Below, piece after piece: positions 11,301 to 22,200 of a stretch of DNA of 64,000 nucleotides; the stretch's first letter is position 1, and each line of letters starts with the position of its first letter. A program made the position numbers and the translations under genes. Source of the DNA: Acanthaster planci (lineage: Eukaryota > Echinodermata > Asteroidea > Valvatida > Acanthasteridae); assembly GCF_001949145.1 (NCBI RefSeq), contig NW_019091359.1:2568647-2632646 (forward strand), read 5' to 3'. The notes beneath the pieces were generated by a model that saw only the letters and a program-made list of their open reading frames with translations, did no database searches and had not been told where the DNA came from.

Positions 11301-14095
11301 GTCGCAATACAGACACTTGAAACTGGGCACCACGAACAAGGAAATGTTGTTTTACAAAGGAATTAGAAATCGCAATCAGGTGAATGACCTGGATGCAATG
11401 AAATATTACTAAGCTAAGGAAGCTCTTTAAATACTTTTTGGTCTTAAACAAGGAAATTACCATTCAAGTTGCCAGCAATTTGTCGACTGGACCACAGAGA
11501 CACACAGGATAGTTTGGGGCATTACAACCTACCATGAATGTTCATTCACAAGATGGTCACGGAATGGCAACCATATATGTACATTATGAATCACTGATGA
11601 ATTTATAGAAAGGCCAGAGAGTATGCTACTATAGAGGCATAGATAAACATTTTTTACCCACAGGTAAAGTAGTGATACAAATAAATAATGACATCTGATG
11701 ATGATAGATGGTGATTTTGTCTCCCAACTGCTGCAGTTTGCTCATTCATGAAGGTCTACTTTGAGATGCATGATTTCAAAAATTCAGAAATTTACCGCTT
11801 GGCTCTATGTCCAGCAGAAAGTCAGAAAATACATGTGCCTTTTGGAAATATGTTTTTTAATTCACAGGTGTTGCATCCTTTTTCTGGGAATTCGCTTCCA
11901 AAGTTTAGAAACTTAAACTTGCTTAATGAAAGTATAGCATCTACCTGCTTAATTTTTCTTCAAGTATGTCCAGAAACTCGTTGGCAAAAACTGTGAAAAA
12001 GCAAACCAACAACCAGATTATAGATTTGTCAAATGAATCATGTTGATATTGACAGGTTCTTACAAAAACTAAGCTAATTAAATAAAAACAATTTTTGCAT
12101 GGTTGCAGTTTAATCGGGTATATGACAAGGTGACGGATTGGGTGCTAGGGCGGAGTCAATTCAAATAATTGACCATTCGAATATTCGGCCTTCAATTCGA
12201 TTGGATATTTGAATATTCAAATATTTGATTGTACCGGCCGATGGACTGTTGGGCATATCAGCTGCCTTAGTGTATGGATTTTTTCTCATTTAAAAAGGAA
12301 ATTCTCATTTCTTGTTTATGAATTTTGCACTCGAACATTCAAATTCAAAAATTATAATCAAATATTTGACAATCAATCAAAATATTCGAATATTCGGCAC
12401 AGCCCTGCTTGGTCCCTTAAATCAATATCTCAAATCTTTCCAAACCAGGGAACAAATAAAAAATTTAGAAACTTTTGTAATACAGATGGCTTCACATGGC
12501 TCATATTTCTTTTAGTATTTTCAAAACTCACCGATATTATTTGGTTGGCCTACACTGAAATGGTGATCAAAAGCCATATGATCAAACAAAGAGGCCCTGT
12601 TTCCCTCAAAATGCTCCCGACAAAACAGGCAACCCCTGGAGAAAGTGGAATCTTCTCGTTCCTGCTGCTGGGTACTGAGAATCATGTCTAGTCTTTTCAG
12701 CTGGAGGTCCTCCCTCAACTTCTTGTCTTCCGGTGTGAGGTCTGACAGGAGATAATACTGGGACTCTGGAAAATGCAACCAATAAATAATTCCAACTGGG
12801 AATAAATATGTTTCTACAAAAAAAAGTCTGAGAATACCAGGATGGGACTGTCTGTCTACAGCGTGTTAACTTTGAGACCATTTATTTCAGCTGCAAACAT
12901 TCTCTGTTATCACAAGAGGTTCAATGAACGGGTGCTCCTAGACAAAGTTGGACAGGGGACGGGGAAGGGGGGAAAGATTGACTCCAGTGTTTGAAATCGC
13001 CTGTAGACTATGGAGGAACACAGCTAAGACAAAACTGTCTCCCTGATATCTGTCATCTCATGGCTGGACACTAAGGGACAGTTTTCAAGATGTACGGGAC
13101 TGGACTGGAGAGCTGTGCTGTATCATTTTCTCTTAAGCCAACTGTTGCCTAGTTAGTGACAAACGTGATATTACCGTCCAAAACAACAGAGGAGGCATTC
13201 AACAATGTCCAACACTGCCCTGTCCTGATTTCAGTAGAGTGTTTCAATGAAAACAGCAATGCTCAGAGTTTTGAGAGGGAAGGCTATCCAATTCCTCCAT
13301 TAGAGACAAGGCTATGAAATTCCCTGCTCTATAGTTCAGAACAATGGATCTTTGAAGATTTAGCATTATACTTTACAATGGAAGATACAACATGAGATTA
13401 TCTTACCATTCCCTATGCGCCAGGTTTGAGAATCTTGCTTGACCAAGGTGCAGAATTGCACGTAGGATTCCTGGCTGAACCTCATTCGCCAGTATTCAAT
13501 GTATCTGTAAAAAAATCAGAACAGTAAGACAAATGTAAAACTGAAATCTAAATTAAAAAAAAAAAAAACAGCAACGAACACATTAAAAAAAAAGGTCCAT
13601 CAAGGTTTAGCCATACAGGCATTCGCTCAGAAACATTCCAGTTTAAACTTTCATTCCATTTCCTTTCTTATTTAGGGCCAAATTGGCAAAATATTTTCTT
13701 TCAAGCAACATACTAAAACTCATTACAACTCAGTACAAAGCTTAGTATTACCTGCATCATGTGCATGTATGATCAAGAATTTTTCTATTACAAGTTACAA
13801 AAATATTATCTCGCATTGTTCAAGGTTTTCCAAAGTGACTGAAGTCTTTTCGTGTTATTTACCTTCTAAGATCACAAATGAGGTTGACATCAGCGATGCA
13901 CAGACTGTGTGCAACTTGAAGATGCTTCAGAAACTCTGACTCGTGCCTTTGAAGGTCAAAGGTCAATGAGCACAGTAGACAGCCTATGAATGAGTTGTTG
14001 GTTTCACTCTCTGCTGAGGTTGACTGTTTGCATTTAACTTCTGGGAAGGTGAGAGGTTCTAAAATTGGATGGGTAGCATTCTTCACTTTATCCAT
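8121..14095 (-). CDS. ZNF277: ZNF277 orthologue, C2H2 zinc finger protein (whole coding span, 8 coding exons)
   Basis: Joined exons (complement): 13863-14095, 13407-13504, 12532-12765, 11945-11990, 11092-11322, 9845-9981, 9027-9201, 8121-8304. All junctions are GT-AG and in phase, giving 445 aa; the human protein is close to 450. Five zinc-binding modules are visible: C39/C42/H58/H63, C156/C159/H173/H178, C207/C210/H223/H229, C296/C299/H312/H317 and C349/C352/H365/H371. Family hallmarks are the YVINYLELGK block after finger 3, an acidic linker (about 260-280), the LNFYLQVKL block before finger 5 and FPTYENDTLL near the C-terminus. Vertebrate ZNF277 is a nuclear factor linked to Polycomb (BMI1) and to the ribosomal protein RPS2/uS5; that role is family knowledge, not visible here. 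The start is the first ATG of the first coding exon (14093-14095), but the frame stays open to the acceptor at 14109, so an upstream coding exon is possible. It lies head-to-head with the DOCK gene. Confidence 0.96.
9027..9201 (-). CDS. ZNF277: ZNF277 exon: zinc finger 5
   Basis: Residues 327-385. GLNFYLQVKLINYIRR precedes finger 5 (C349, C352, H365, H371), then PDKQDWDQP. Reading through the donor would stop immediately. The strong GTGAGT donor and the exact phase of the next exon show that the frame is spliced on. Confidence 0.94.
9845..9981 (-). CDS. ZNF277: ZNF277 exon: zinc finger 4
   Basis: Residues 281-327. DNWEDWQED aligns with the family's DDWSDWEEH. The finger has C296, C299, H312 and H317. 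Acceptor CATAG, donor GTGAAC, phase 1 out. Confidence 0.93.
11092..11322 (-). CDS. ZNF277: ZNF277 exon: zinc finger 3, YVINYLELGK, acidic linker
   Basis: Residues 204-281. Finger 3 (FKCLYCDKTFKDRLTLKEHM) is the most conserved finger. YVINYLELGKNWE and a run of Glu/Asp/Arg follow. Donor GTGAGT at 11091 downward, phase 2 out. Confidence 0.95.
11945..11990 (-). CDS. ZNF277: ZNF277 46-bp microexon
   Basis: Residues 189-204; encodes NEFLDILEEKL, corresponding to NEFLCTLQKKL in vertebrates. Acceptor CACAG, donor GTAGAT. It is short, but the phase is exact on both sides (1 in, 2 out). Confidence 0.9.
12532..12765 (-). CDS. ZNF277: ZNF277 exon: coiled acidic block and zinc finger 2
   Basis: Residues 111-188. 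YYLLSDLTPEDKKLRE is a family signature. Finger 2 uses C156, C159, H173 and H178 and includes FEGNR. Donor GTGAGT, phase 1 out. A 160-codon open frame on the plus strand here is only the antisense shadow of this exon. Confidence 0.95.
13407..13504 (-). CDS. ZNF277: ZNF277 exon: YIEYW block
   Basis: Residues 78-110, phase 2 in and phase 1 out. YIEYWRMRF matches the family's YILYWRKRF segment. Acceptor TTTACAG, donor GTAAGA. Confidence 0.92.
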
Positions 14096-14108
14096 TGTCT
14101 CTGTGAAG
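13863..14108 (-). CDS. ZNF277: ZNF277 first recognised exon (start codon, zinc finger 1)
   Basis: Residues 1-78 (CDS 13863-14095). The acceptor CAG reads out at 14111-14109 and the donor GTAAAT begins at 13862. It carries ILEPLTFPE, which matches the family N-terminus, then finger 1 (C39, C42, H58, H63) and IADVNLICDL. Bases 14096-14108 are 5' UTR if the first ATG is used. The ATG has A at -3 and G at +4, a good initiation context. Confidence 0.92.
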
Positions 14109-16261
14109 CTGTAAATGTACATTTAGGATTGAAAGAGTGACAGTCATCATTATTGGAAACGAGCCATCAATCTGCACGACTGATTCCCTTTTCAAAAAGA
14201 AGTTTCCACAACTGCAAATTACAAAGTACACCTAGAAAGGGAATGCAAATTGGCAGACAGTTGAATTATCAGAAAATCATGCACTAAGATTGAAAGATGG
14301 TACAAAGATTGTGCGATTGACTGATTGCACCTACCATTATCGTTGGGATCTCAGAAAAGGTCTGACAGAAAAATAAAGAAAAAAATTAAAGAACTGCCAC
14401 GGCTACAGTCAAGGCACTTAAGACTTTGGCCGTTAACTTCCACTGCGCCAAACTTGAGCAATAGAAACGGGAACGAGATCAGTCTGCAACAAATGATCTC
14501 AGAATTCATTTCCCTTGTAAAAATTCTCCGGGGTATAAATTCTATCCCCCCCGAAACAAATCGAAGAAAACTACACAAAGAAATTGATTTTAAAAATCTG
14601 ATTGAAAAATATAATTCAATTTAAATAAAATTTTTCAAAAATGTATGTTAGCCTAACTTGTGTAACTAAATTTGAGGCTTCTGTCCAGTTGATGTATTTG
14701 TCAATGTCCCAGCAGCCAGTAACACTGAATTGTGTAGTAAACATTGACATAGGGTGGTTTCTTATGGGACTGTTTAAAATTACATGTGCACCAACATGAG
14801 AAGAGGGACAGCCCTTCTCCAAAAACACAGATGGCTTACCCTTGAACAGCAAAGAAAATTTAGCAGATTAATTATGAAGATATCGGGCCCATTTGAGAGC
14901 CATGATCTAAAAAGTAACTTTAAAATGATGTCATTCCACTGTCGCTGGATCAGGTGATGTATGCAGAGTCCAGAAATGTGGTTCAATCAGGTCCCCGACC
15001 TGATAATGGATTGGAACAGTCTCCCACCTAGACCAGAGCATGGAGGTAGAATCACAGTAACTACTGTTGGATCTAGTCAAAGTATCAGGGATTTTAAATT
15101 TGGGGACCCTGTTCCTACAATAGAAGGAAGAGCTACATTTTAACTTTTGAATTTACCTTAGCAGATGACTACGACATATCATGCTCAATAACTGTAGGGT
15201 TATTGTTGTCCAAAAGGGGCAGTGTTTTTAGTTTTGAGGGAAATTATAAGGGGAAACTTTGAGTGTATTAACACATCACACACGGGGGATTCAAATTTGC
15301 ATGGCTGGTTTATTAGTAAGAGTAACGTTTAAAAGTCACGTAAAAGTAAACGTAAAGTAACGTTTTCTCACAATTTACAATTAGAAATTTCCAGAAAGTA
15401 GGGTCTGCCCAATTAAGAGAGTGTTGCCTTGTTTTTTTTTGGGGGGGGGGCCTGACGGGTTTTATAAAATAAAATGACAAAAAAAACTGGTTGGTCCCCA
15501 AGTATACATGTACAATCCCCTCGAGTAACTTGGACTCCAAAAATCTCCATGTCCAAATGTTATAAAGGCGATAATAAAGTCCAAGCTACTCAGACTAAGT
15601 TGGATCGGGGAAAACATTTCCCCATGACATGCATGACATGTTCACCTGCTCACTCAAAAGCATGACAATGACTCAGTCTCACAGTCACACTGACTCAATG
15701 ACTGAGAGCGGAACTTCATAAATTATTTAGTGGTTCCGACTAAGCCGTTGAAAACACGACCAAAAATGCCAGATCTACAAATGTACTTCTAGCACTATAA
15801 CTTGTAATAAGGTTAACAAATAACTGACCTGAGCGGCTTTACCACTGACCATGCACTGACCAAAGGCCTACACCTTTTCACCCAGAGAGGCCAGATCGGT
15901 CTGTTTTGATCATAAGGAGGCTGCCATGTTAGCCACGTTCAAGAATGTACTCTCTACGATCAATCAAGTATACACAGATCTTAAATATATTTTCAACCAA
16001 ACTCCGCGATACGAAATAGGAGAAAAGTAAGGCCGATAGTATTTTACACTTTTTCTGTTTCACGATTCAAATTACATTTGTCATGAAAGAGACGATAAAG
16101 TCTTGTTCAGATGTCAAAGTTCACCCAGTGTATTGTTAATGTGGCACACGTACGTACATTGTACATGTACAGTACATGACACACATACACAAGCTGCCCA
16201 GTTTTTGCAAGTTTACTTCCGTTTTTCTTCATCGGAAGCTCATGGCGAAACTTGGGTTAAA
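14109..16261. promoter_or_regulatory. Divergent intergenic region between ZNF277 and DOCK
   Basis: The 5' ends of both genes face each other across at most 2.15 kb. Non-coding first exons are likely but cannot be placed. A CCATGTT word (15924-15930, YY1-like CCATNTT) lies in a slightly GC-richer stretch at 15840-15960. The region also contains the decayed retrotransposon piece at 14790-15040 and an oligo-T/oligo-G run at 15432-15450. No CpG-dense island is obvious by eye. Confidence 0.5.
14790..15040 (+). mobile_element. Decayed non-LTR retrotransposon fragment (reverse transcriptase C-terminus)
   Basis: In the intergenic region a frame reads LQKHRWLTLEQQRKFSRLIM, resembling the thumb segment of CR1/L2/jockey-type reverse transcriptases. 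A shifted frame reads VPDLIMDWNSLPP, like the usual RTIRDWNSLP end. Stops and frameshifts between them show decay. Confidence 0.4.
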
Positions 16262-16277
16262 ATGTGGAAGCCAGTGA
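16242..16277 (+). promoter_or_regulatory. Short upstream open frame overlapping the DOCK start
   Basis: ATG GCG at 16242 opens an 11-codon frame ending at TGA 16275-16277. It overlaps the main ATG at 16262 in another frame. If the transcript starts upstream of 16242, it would reduce initiation at the main start. Confidence 0.4.
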
Positions 16278-16298
16278 CAGAAAATAAGGTGGCAGTTG
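16262..16298 (+). CDS. DOCK4: DOCK exon 1, start codon
   Basis: Residues 1-13 (MWKPVTENKVAV), matching the family start MWxPTExEK. A at -3. Donor GTGAGA at 16299, phase 1. The frame is open upstream to 16103, but conservation begins at this Met. Confidence 0.8.
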
Positions 16299-19200
16299 GT
16301 GAGAAACTTTCTCTTCTTTTTGGTGATGCTGTCATAATGTTATTGACCATTTCATGGATTGTTTTAGGCGACGTGGGAGTGGCTTGTCTGCCCATGATCT
16401 GGCCAGCAGCAGTCGCAGACATGTAGCTGACGTGACACGGTTGAGTGGCATGGTTCAGCCGTGGCCTGAGCTCCAGTGGAGCGTTTTTTACATCTGGCAG
16501 TGTCTGGAAATATGTGATGTCGGCTTAAATGAGCATTTTACATGCCTTTATTAAACATGTTTAAGTTGTATACAATCATTTTTTTTGGTTTTTCTTCTCT
16601 TTGCTTTTGTTTATTTGTTTTTTTTTTGTTTATTTTTGCCAGACCTCATTTTCAGGTCTGACCACTGCTGACATGTCCAAGTTGTCAGGTCTGTTTAACG
16701 TTATTATCCACCCAAATAAAAGTCAACAAGTTCCACTGGTTTACTGTCTGGGAACAACAGTAACAAAAACCCAAATGTGGACATGGTGGAATAGGTTTTA
16801 CTTCAGAACTGAAGAAAAAAGTCATTTTTTGCTCAACTCTGGACAATTGGTATTCCTTGCTTTTAGCATCCTGTTTCTTAAGGAAGCAAAGTTAATTTTG
16901 ACCCTGAGTGTTAAGTTCTTTAATCCTAAGTAACTTAACAAAGTTCTCTTTGAATAAATGTTGACAATATTTAAGTTAAAAACCCCCAATGTCCTTACCC
17001 ATGTTTGGGATACTGGCAAGTCGGATTATGCCATTATGTTGTGCTGCACCTCGAGGCTGGTTACCAGACCCAGCTGTTAAGATTCATCAAGATTGGTCAA
17101 AATTGTCATCCATATTCTGTAACCAGATTACATTCGCTAATTCGTCTTTGTTCACACACCTCATCGATACATCATGAATGTTGCCAGACTTTGCAAGACT
17201 ACTGATTTGTGACGCACACCTGTAACACCATCAGCAGCATGGAAATTTTGTTCTCTTTGGGGGTCGGTTCTTGTTGAAGACATCTCACCTAATATGAGGT
17301 CTCCATGACTACGCAAAAGTGAGAGCTTTGAAAAACGATAGAGGGGAAGAAGAAACGGAGATTGAGGTGAAATCAGCCAGGTTCATGAGCACAGTGTGTG
17401 GTCTATGACCGTATAATAAAAAATGAAACAATGTACATTTATGCCCGAATTATTTTGGTTTCTGAAGCAAATGGAACTTGCTGTCATGTACAAAAAAAAT
17501 CACATTACATTTTGCACACATTTCATTTTTGACAAATGCATGTGACCCTACCATCATCCTGTAGTAAGTACTTGACTTTATGTAGGCCTAATTCTTCACT
17601 TTTATAAACAAGTTTTGAAGTACATGTACCAGTACAGTGTTCACACCCAACCATTTTCATGTAAACCTACATGTACATGTACCTTTTAATATTCATTCAT
17701 GTTCAGAACTTCATAACTAACAACAGATTTCTGGACTAAACCTACTGTTAGAGGACCATATGGTGGAAAAGAAACTTCTTAATTTTGAAACTTGTGCTTT
17801 TTACAAAAGTAAGAAAAGTGGGATTAATTTTGTACAATACATGACATGTATGTGTACATGGGTTGTGTATACTGGTACCGTCTTCATGGGGACCACCAAT
17901 ACAAGTGTCGAACAATAATTATTGTAGGAACAAATTTTACTCTGAGGATAAATTTTTGCCTCCATAACTTGGTCCCAAATTTTCTAACAATGCAAACTCT
18001 CCCCTAAAGCAGTGGCCTTCCACATGCGGCATACATTTTATGCGTACTGTACAGTGTACACATTCTTGTATACATGTCAGATGTGAATTAGTGCATGTAA
18101 TATGTAGTGGGTACATGCACCGTTATGTGCGGTACACTCTAGGCCATGAAAGACGTTATTTTGAATGCATTAACTGATTGTAACATTAACTGATGGTTTG
18201 ATTTTAAACATAAAACGACAGAGAAAAGGAAACGTGTCTTAACATTCATGTACAGTAGGATCATGTACAGTGTATGTTTGTTGGTTACAATACAAAAACC
18301 TCATATGACATACTGGTACATAAATTACAGGACTGTGAAGAGATTTCCATTGACTTTGAATGTACATGTATTGCCTCACAGATGCTGTTTTGTACTGGTA
18401 TGTGTGCCGTGTAGTTTCATTTCCTGGTCGGACACTCAAATGTTGGACTTGAGAGGGAACAAAAAAGAATACCAGCATTGGAATTCACAGAGTCTCGCAA
18501 ACCTTTTTGTTGCAGCGTTCTTGCTGCACCTGTGAACCAGGTTCCTCTTTTGTAGTACATTTGTGTACAGCGTTGGCACTGATGCTTCATGGTCAAAAGT
18601 TCATGTTTTACACACCGTAGTTGGATGTACACATTACACGTAAAGGAATGTACATGTACATGTATAGTACATGTACATGTATATGGGCTCTACAATATAC
18701 ATTGTTCAACTATTATACTGTACAACTAGTTTTCAAACCAATTGGCATTTCGCTGAGCTGCAGTTTCATTTTGGGTTCTAGAATAATTTTCAAATGTTAA
18801 CGTTTGAAAACTGTCAAAGGCGATAACATCGTGCACCTAAAGCAGATACTGGAATACATGTACAATGTTGGCTGTATTTCATTTCATACATTTGTACTTT
18901 GTAGTCAGATTTTTCTCACTGGGTGTGTCTGTTTGCATTCTAATTTTATGATATAAGTGAAAACTAAAAGACTGACTTAATATTGCCATTGTCTTGATTG
19001 GTTTTTTTTCTGCTTCCACATTCCTTGAAGTAATTAATCCTATGAAATTGAGTGATGAAGTGGCAATCAGGAAGTTCAAATAAATGTATAATTATTTCAT
19101 GTGATGGCTGGCAAGGATGGTACCACTTTCAAATGTCAAGAATTATACTTTGCTGGTCCCCTGTACTTTAAGGAAGCACGGGTCATTATTCGCACACTAC

Positions 19201-22200
19201 ATGTACTTACATTGTACGTGTATGTTCATGTAGTTAGTTACTAAGCCTGGTATAGCCACATTGTAAACCAAAATATGTAGTATAAAATTTATACAAACAT
19301 GTTGGTGACTCTGCTTGCAATGTACATTGTGCATTGTGCATTGTAGTCAAAAGTGACTGAGAAAACTGTAGGCCACTTCAGGACTCTGTTTATTATCTGC
19401 ATTTATTGGCGGATGTGTTGCTCACAATGCCATCGTACTTGCCCTTGTGTGTATTTATGGACTACTTGAACACTTGAAAGTCATAAAAGAACTATCGAAT
19501 GACACGTAATGAGAGATAATCCTCTGATTTAAAAAGCAGAAGGTCAGAGCATCGAAATAATTATGGAAAACAATTGTGTGCCAGTTCAGGTACATGTAGC
19601 TTTGGTGCTTCTTTGGGGTAAAAGTTTGTGAAGGCCAAAGTGCTGATTGCCGTCTTTGTCATTCAGAAGAACAAAGTGTGATTTCATGACACACCGTTAC
19701 ATGTGGGTCATTCCAGAAATTAGGCGTCCATTTTTTTGTGTCCCTGTCACATCTGACATATGATAGTTCAGAACACATTTGTTAATTTCTAAGAGTGATG
19801 AATTAATGTAAATTACCTGCCAAACAAATAGTAATTGTTTGAAATCAAGTCCTGGTGATATTTCCACGTCAAATAACAAAGATCAGATGTAACAGGGACA
19901 CAAAAATGTCACACTTTTGCACCCCTAATTTCTGGAATTACCCATGGACACGTATATGCGCGGATGTACCAGGTGATAGGAACTACACATGTTAGATGTT
20001 GTGAGGACCAAAAATGTTATGGGAACACATTTGTGTCTCCAGACATTCCTAACAAAAGAATGTGTCCCCTTAATGAAGGGTGGGCTTACTCAGGATGACC
20101 AAGTCTGATACGAATGCAGGCATCATTATATATGCATGTGTATACATAACAAGATCTGGTTCCCTCATAACGTCGCAGTAAAAGTGCATTGCCACTTCAA
20201 AGTTAATTCAACAACGACTGTGATTTTTGACCATTCTGGTAACAGGCCCCCTCACTTCCCCCAGTTTGTACATGTACAAACACTCTCATTTTTCTTGTAT
20301 TGCACAAAAAAAACTACATGTACATGTACCCGTGTGCAAGAAACGTGAAACACCTACGGCTTGGAGTACATGTACTTGTTTGCTGTGGCATGTTGTAAGT
20401 ATGGTTTTAGGCATGTTTGGGAAAGAAAATGAAACTAAAATTAAGGCACAGAGAAGGTATAAATGTAGGAGTTACAGAAATGATTTTTTACAGGGTGAAA
20501 CTCTAGATGTCTAGATGTTTTTGTTTCTGTTCAAATGCTACTTGCTTCAGTATCCTGGAACTTCCAAGCAGGAAATAGTGCTTGTGCAAAATGGTCACTT
20601 TCAGTGGGTTTGCCGTTTGCTAAATATGTGTGTGACACTCAGGTTGGCTGACAACATTGCTTCTGTTGACCAAAATCTTTCCTCTTGTCCGTTGAGCTCA
20701 TCAGGAAAAAATAGTCACATGCACAACAGGGACGTGGAAGGCTTTATTTCATTATTTGTTGACATACAGTACATGAATGTGTGGTTTGTTGATCAAATGC
20801 GGGTACACTTCCCACACCTGTACAAACTCAGTGAAAGAATTTTTTTTTTCAGAATGTTTGCATTTAAAGAGAAACATTTCCATGCACTCAGTAGCCTGGG
20901 TTCATTTACTCACAACTTCCCTCTTGTTCATGTTCATATTGTATATGTTCATTTGTTTTACTTCATGTTTACTGATTTTGGCTCAGCAGCGGTAATCTAA
21001 TACCGTACCGAAGTTTCTTTTATAATCCACGTCATGCATACATGTCACGTACATGTACATGTACATGTCATGCAAACAGTGTAGGCTTTATGTTGAGGAT
21101 TTGGGATTGAAAGTGACTCAGTAAGGAATGTATATTTATAAATTCACATCAGTGGACAGTTCTTGACTTCCCCTGAGTTTCCGGTTGGCTTTTTTGTGCC
21201 AGCTCATCCATCACTCAGCATGTAAGGTACATTAATACCAGTACATGTACATGTATGTTTGAACATAGAGTGTAGTCATTGTACTGGTACTTTCAAGTGG
21301 TACATGTATTAACTGATTTATTTTGTTAATAAATTAGGATTGCAAATCATCACGGATAAAATGTTTTCTTCTAATAACAGTCCATGCATAATTGCCAAAG
21401 GTATTCATTGCATTGGTAGACTTCTGTGTACATGTACATAAGCTTGTACTTGAAACTGCATGAAAATACATGTACAGTTAATGCCATGCCGGTACATCAG
21501 CAAATTATGCCGTGCTGTACACGATATACAGGTACTTGTATCATGTACATGTACATGTACATGTGCGCTGCTTCCACAGTGCACATAAAGTTTTCTTCTT
21601 TTTTTTTCCATAGCCTTGTGCACTGGACATGTACGGTACACTTACATAAATGATGTACATGTAGCTTATGTCATGAAAATTCATGCATTTGTAATAATAA
21701 TAATAATGAAGTTTTAATGTACCAGCTTTGACAGCAACATGCTGTTAGAAGGCACAGTACAATTTAACATTCTTAGAAAACCACTTGTATTATACATATA
21801 AAATTACTAAATACAGTACACAAAACAGGTCAAGTTAAAACAGCAGATTTACAAAGTCGTTATTATTGTGTATTTATTTACATATGCACTGCATGTTACA
21901 TGTACGTAGTTCATAAGAATGTAATTGAACAAGAACAAGGTTTATCCCAGGGGTATTATGCTTTCCTGTTGTCACTGGTGACATTGAAGAACCCCATACA
22001 ATTAATCACGGCAACTGTGTCAATATTGTACTGCATTTAAGTATTGTGGAGAAGTGTATACAGGTACCGGTGGATACTCGCTCAATGCGTGACTGAACCA
22101 TGTGAAGCACCCATACAGGTACATGTGCATGTGAAATACCCATACAGGTACATGTGCATATAAAGTACCCATACAGGTACATGTACATGTACATATGTAC

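Noticed and set aside
12209-12691. 160-codon plus-strand open frame
   Set aside because: It overlaps ZNF277 exon 4 in antisense and extends into intron; no domain or splice support.
15905-15945. Minus-strand ATG GCA GCC TCC as coding exon 1 of ZNF277 (vertebrate proteins start MAAS)
   Set aside because: A stop follows after five codons and no donor GT lies before it; kept only as possible 5' UTR.
20515-21000. 161-codon plus-strand frame in intron 1
   Set aside because: No recognisable domain, no coding-like composition, and surrounded by ATGTAC repeats; chance frame.
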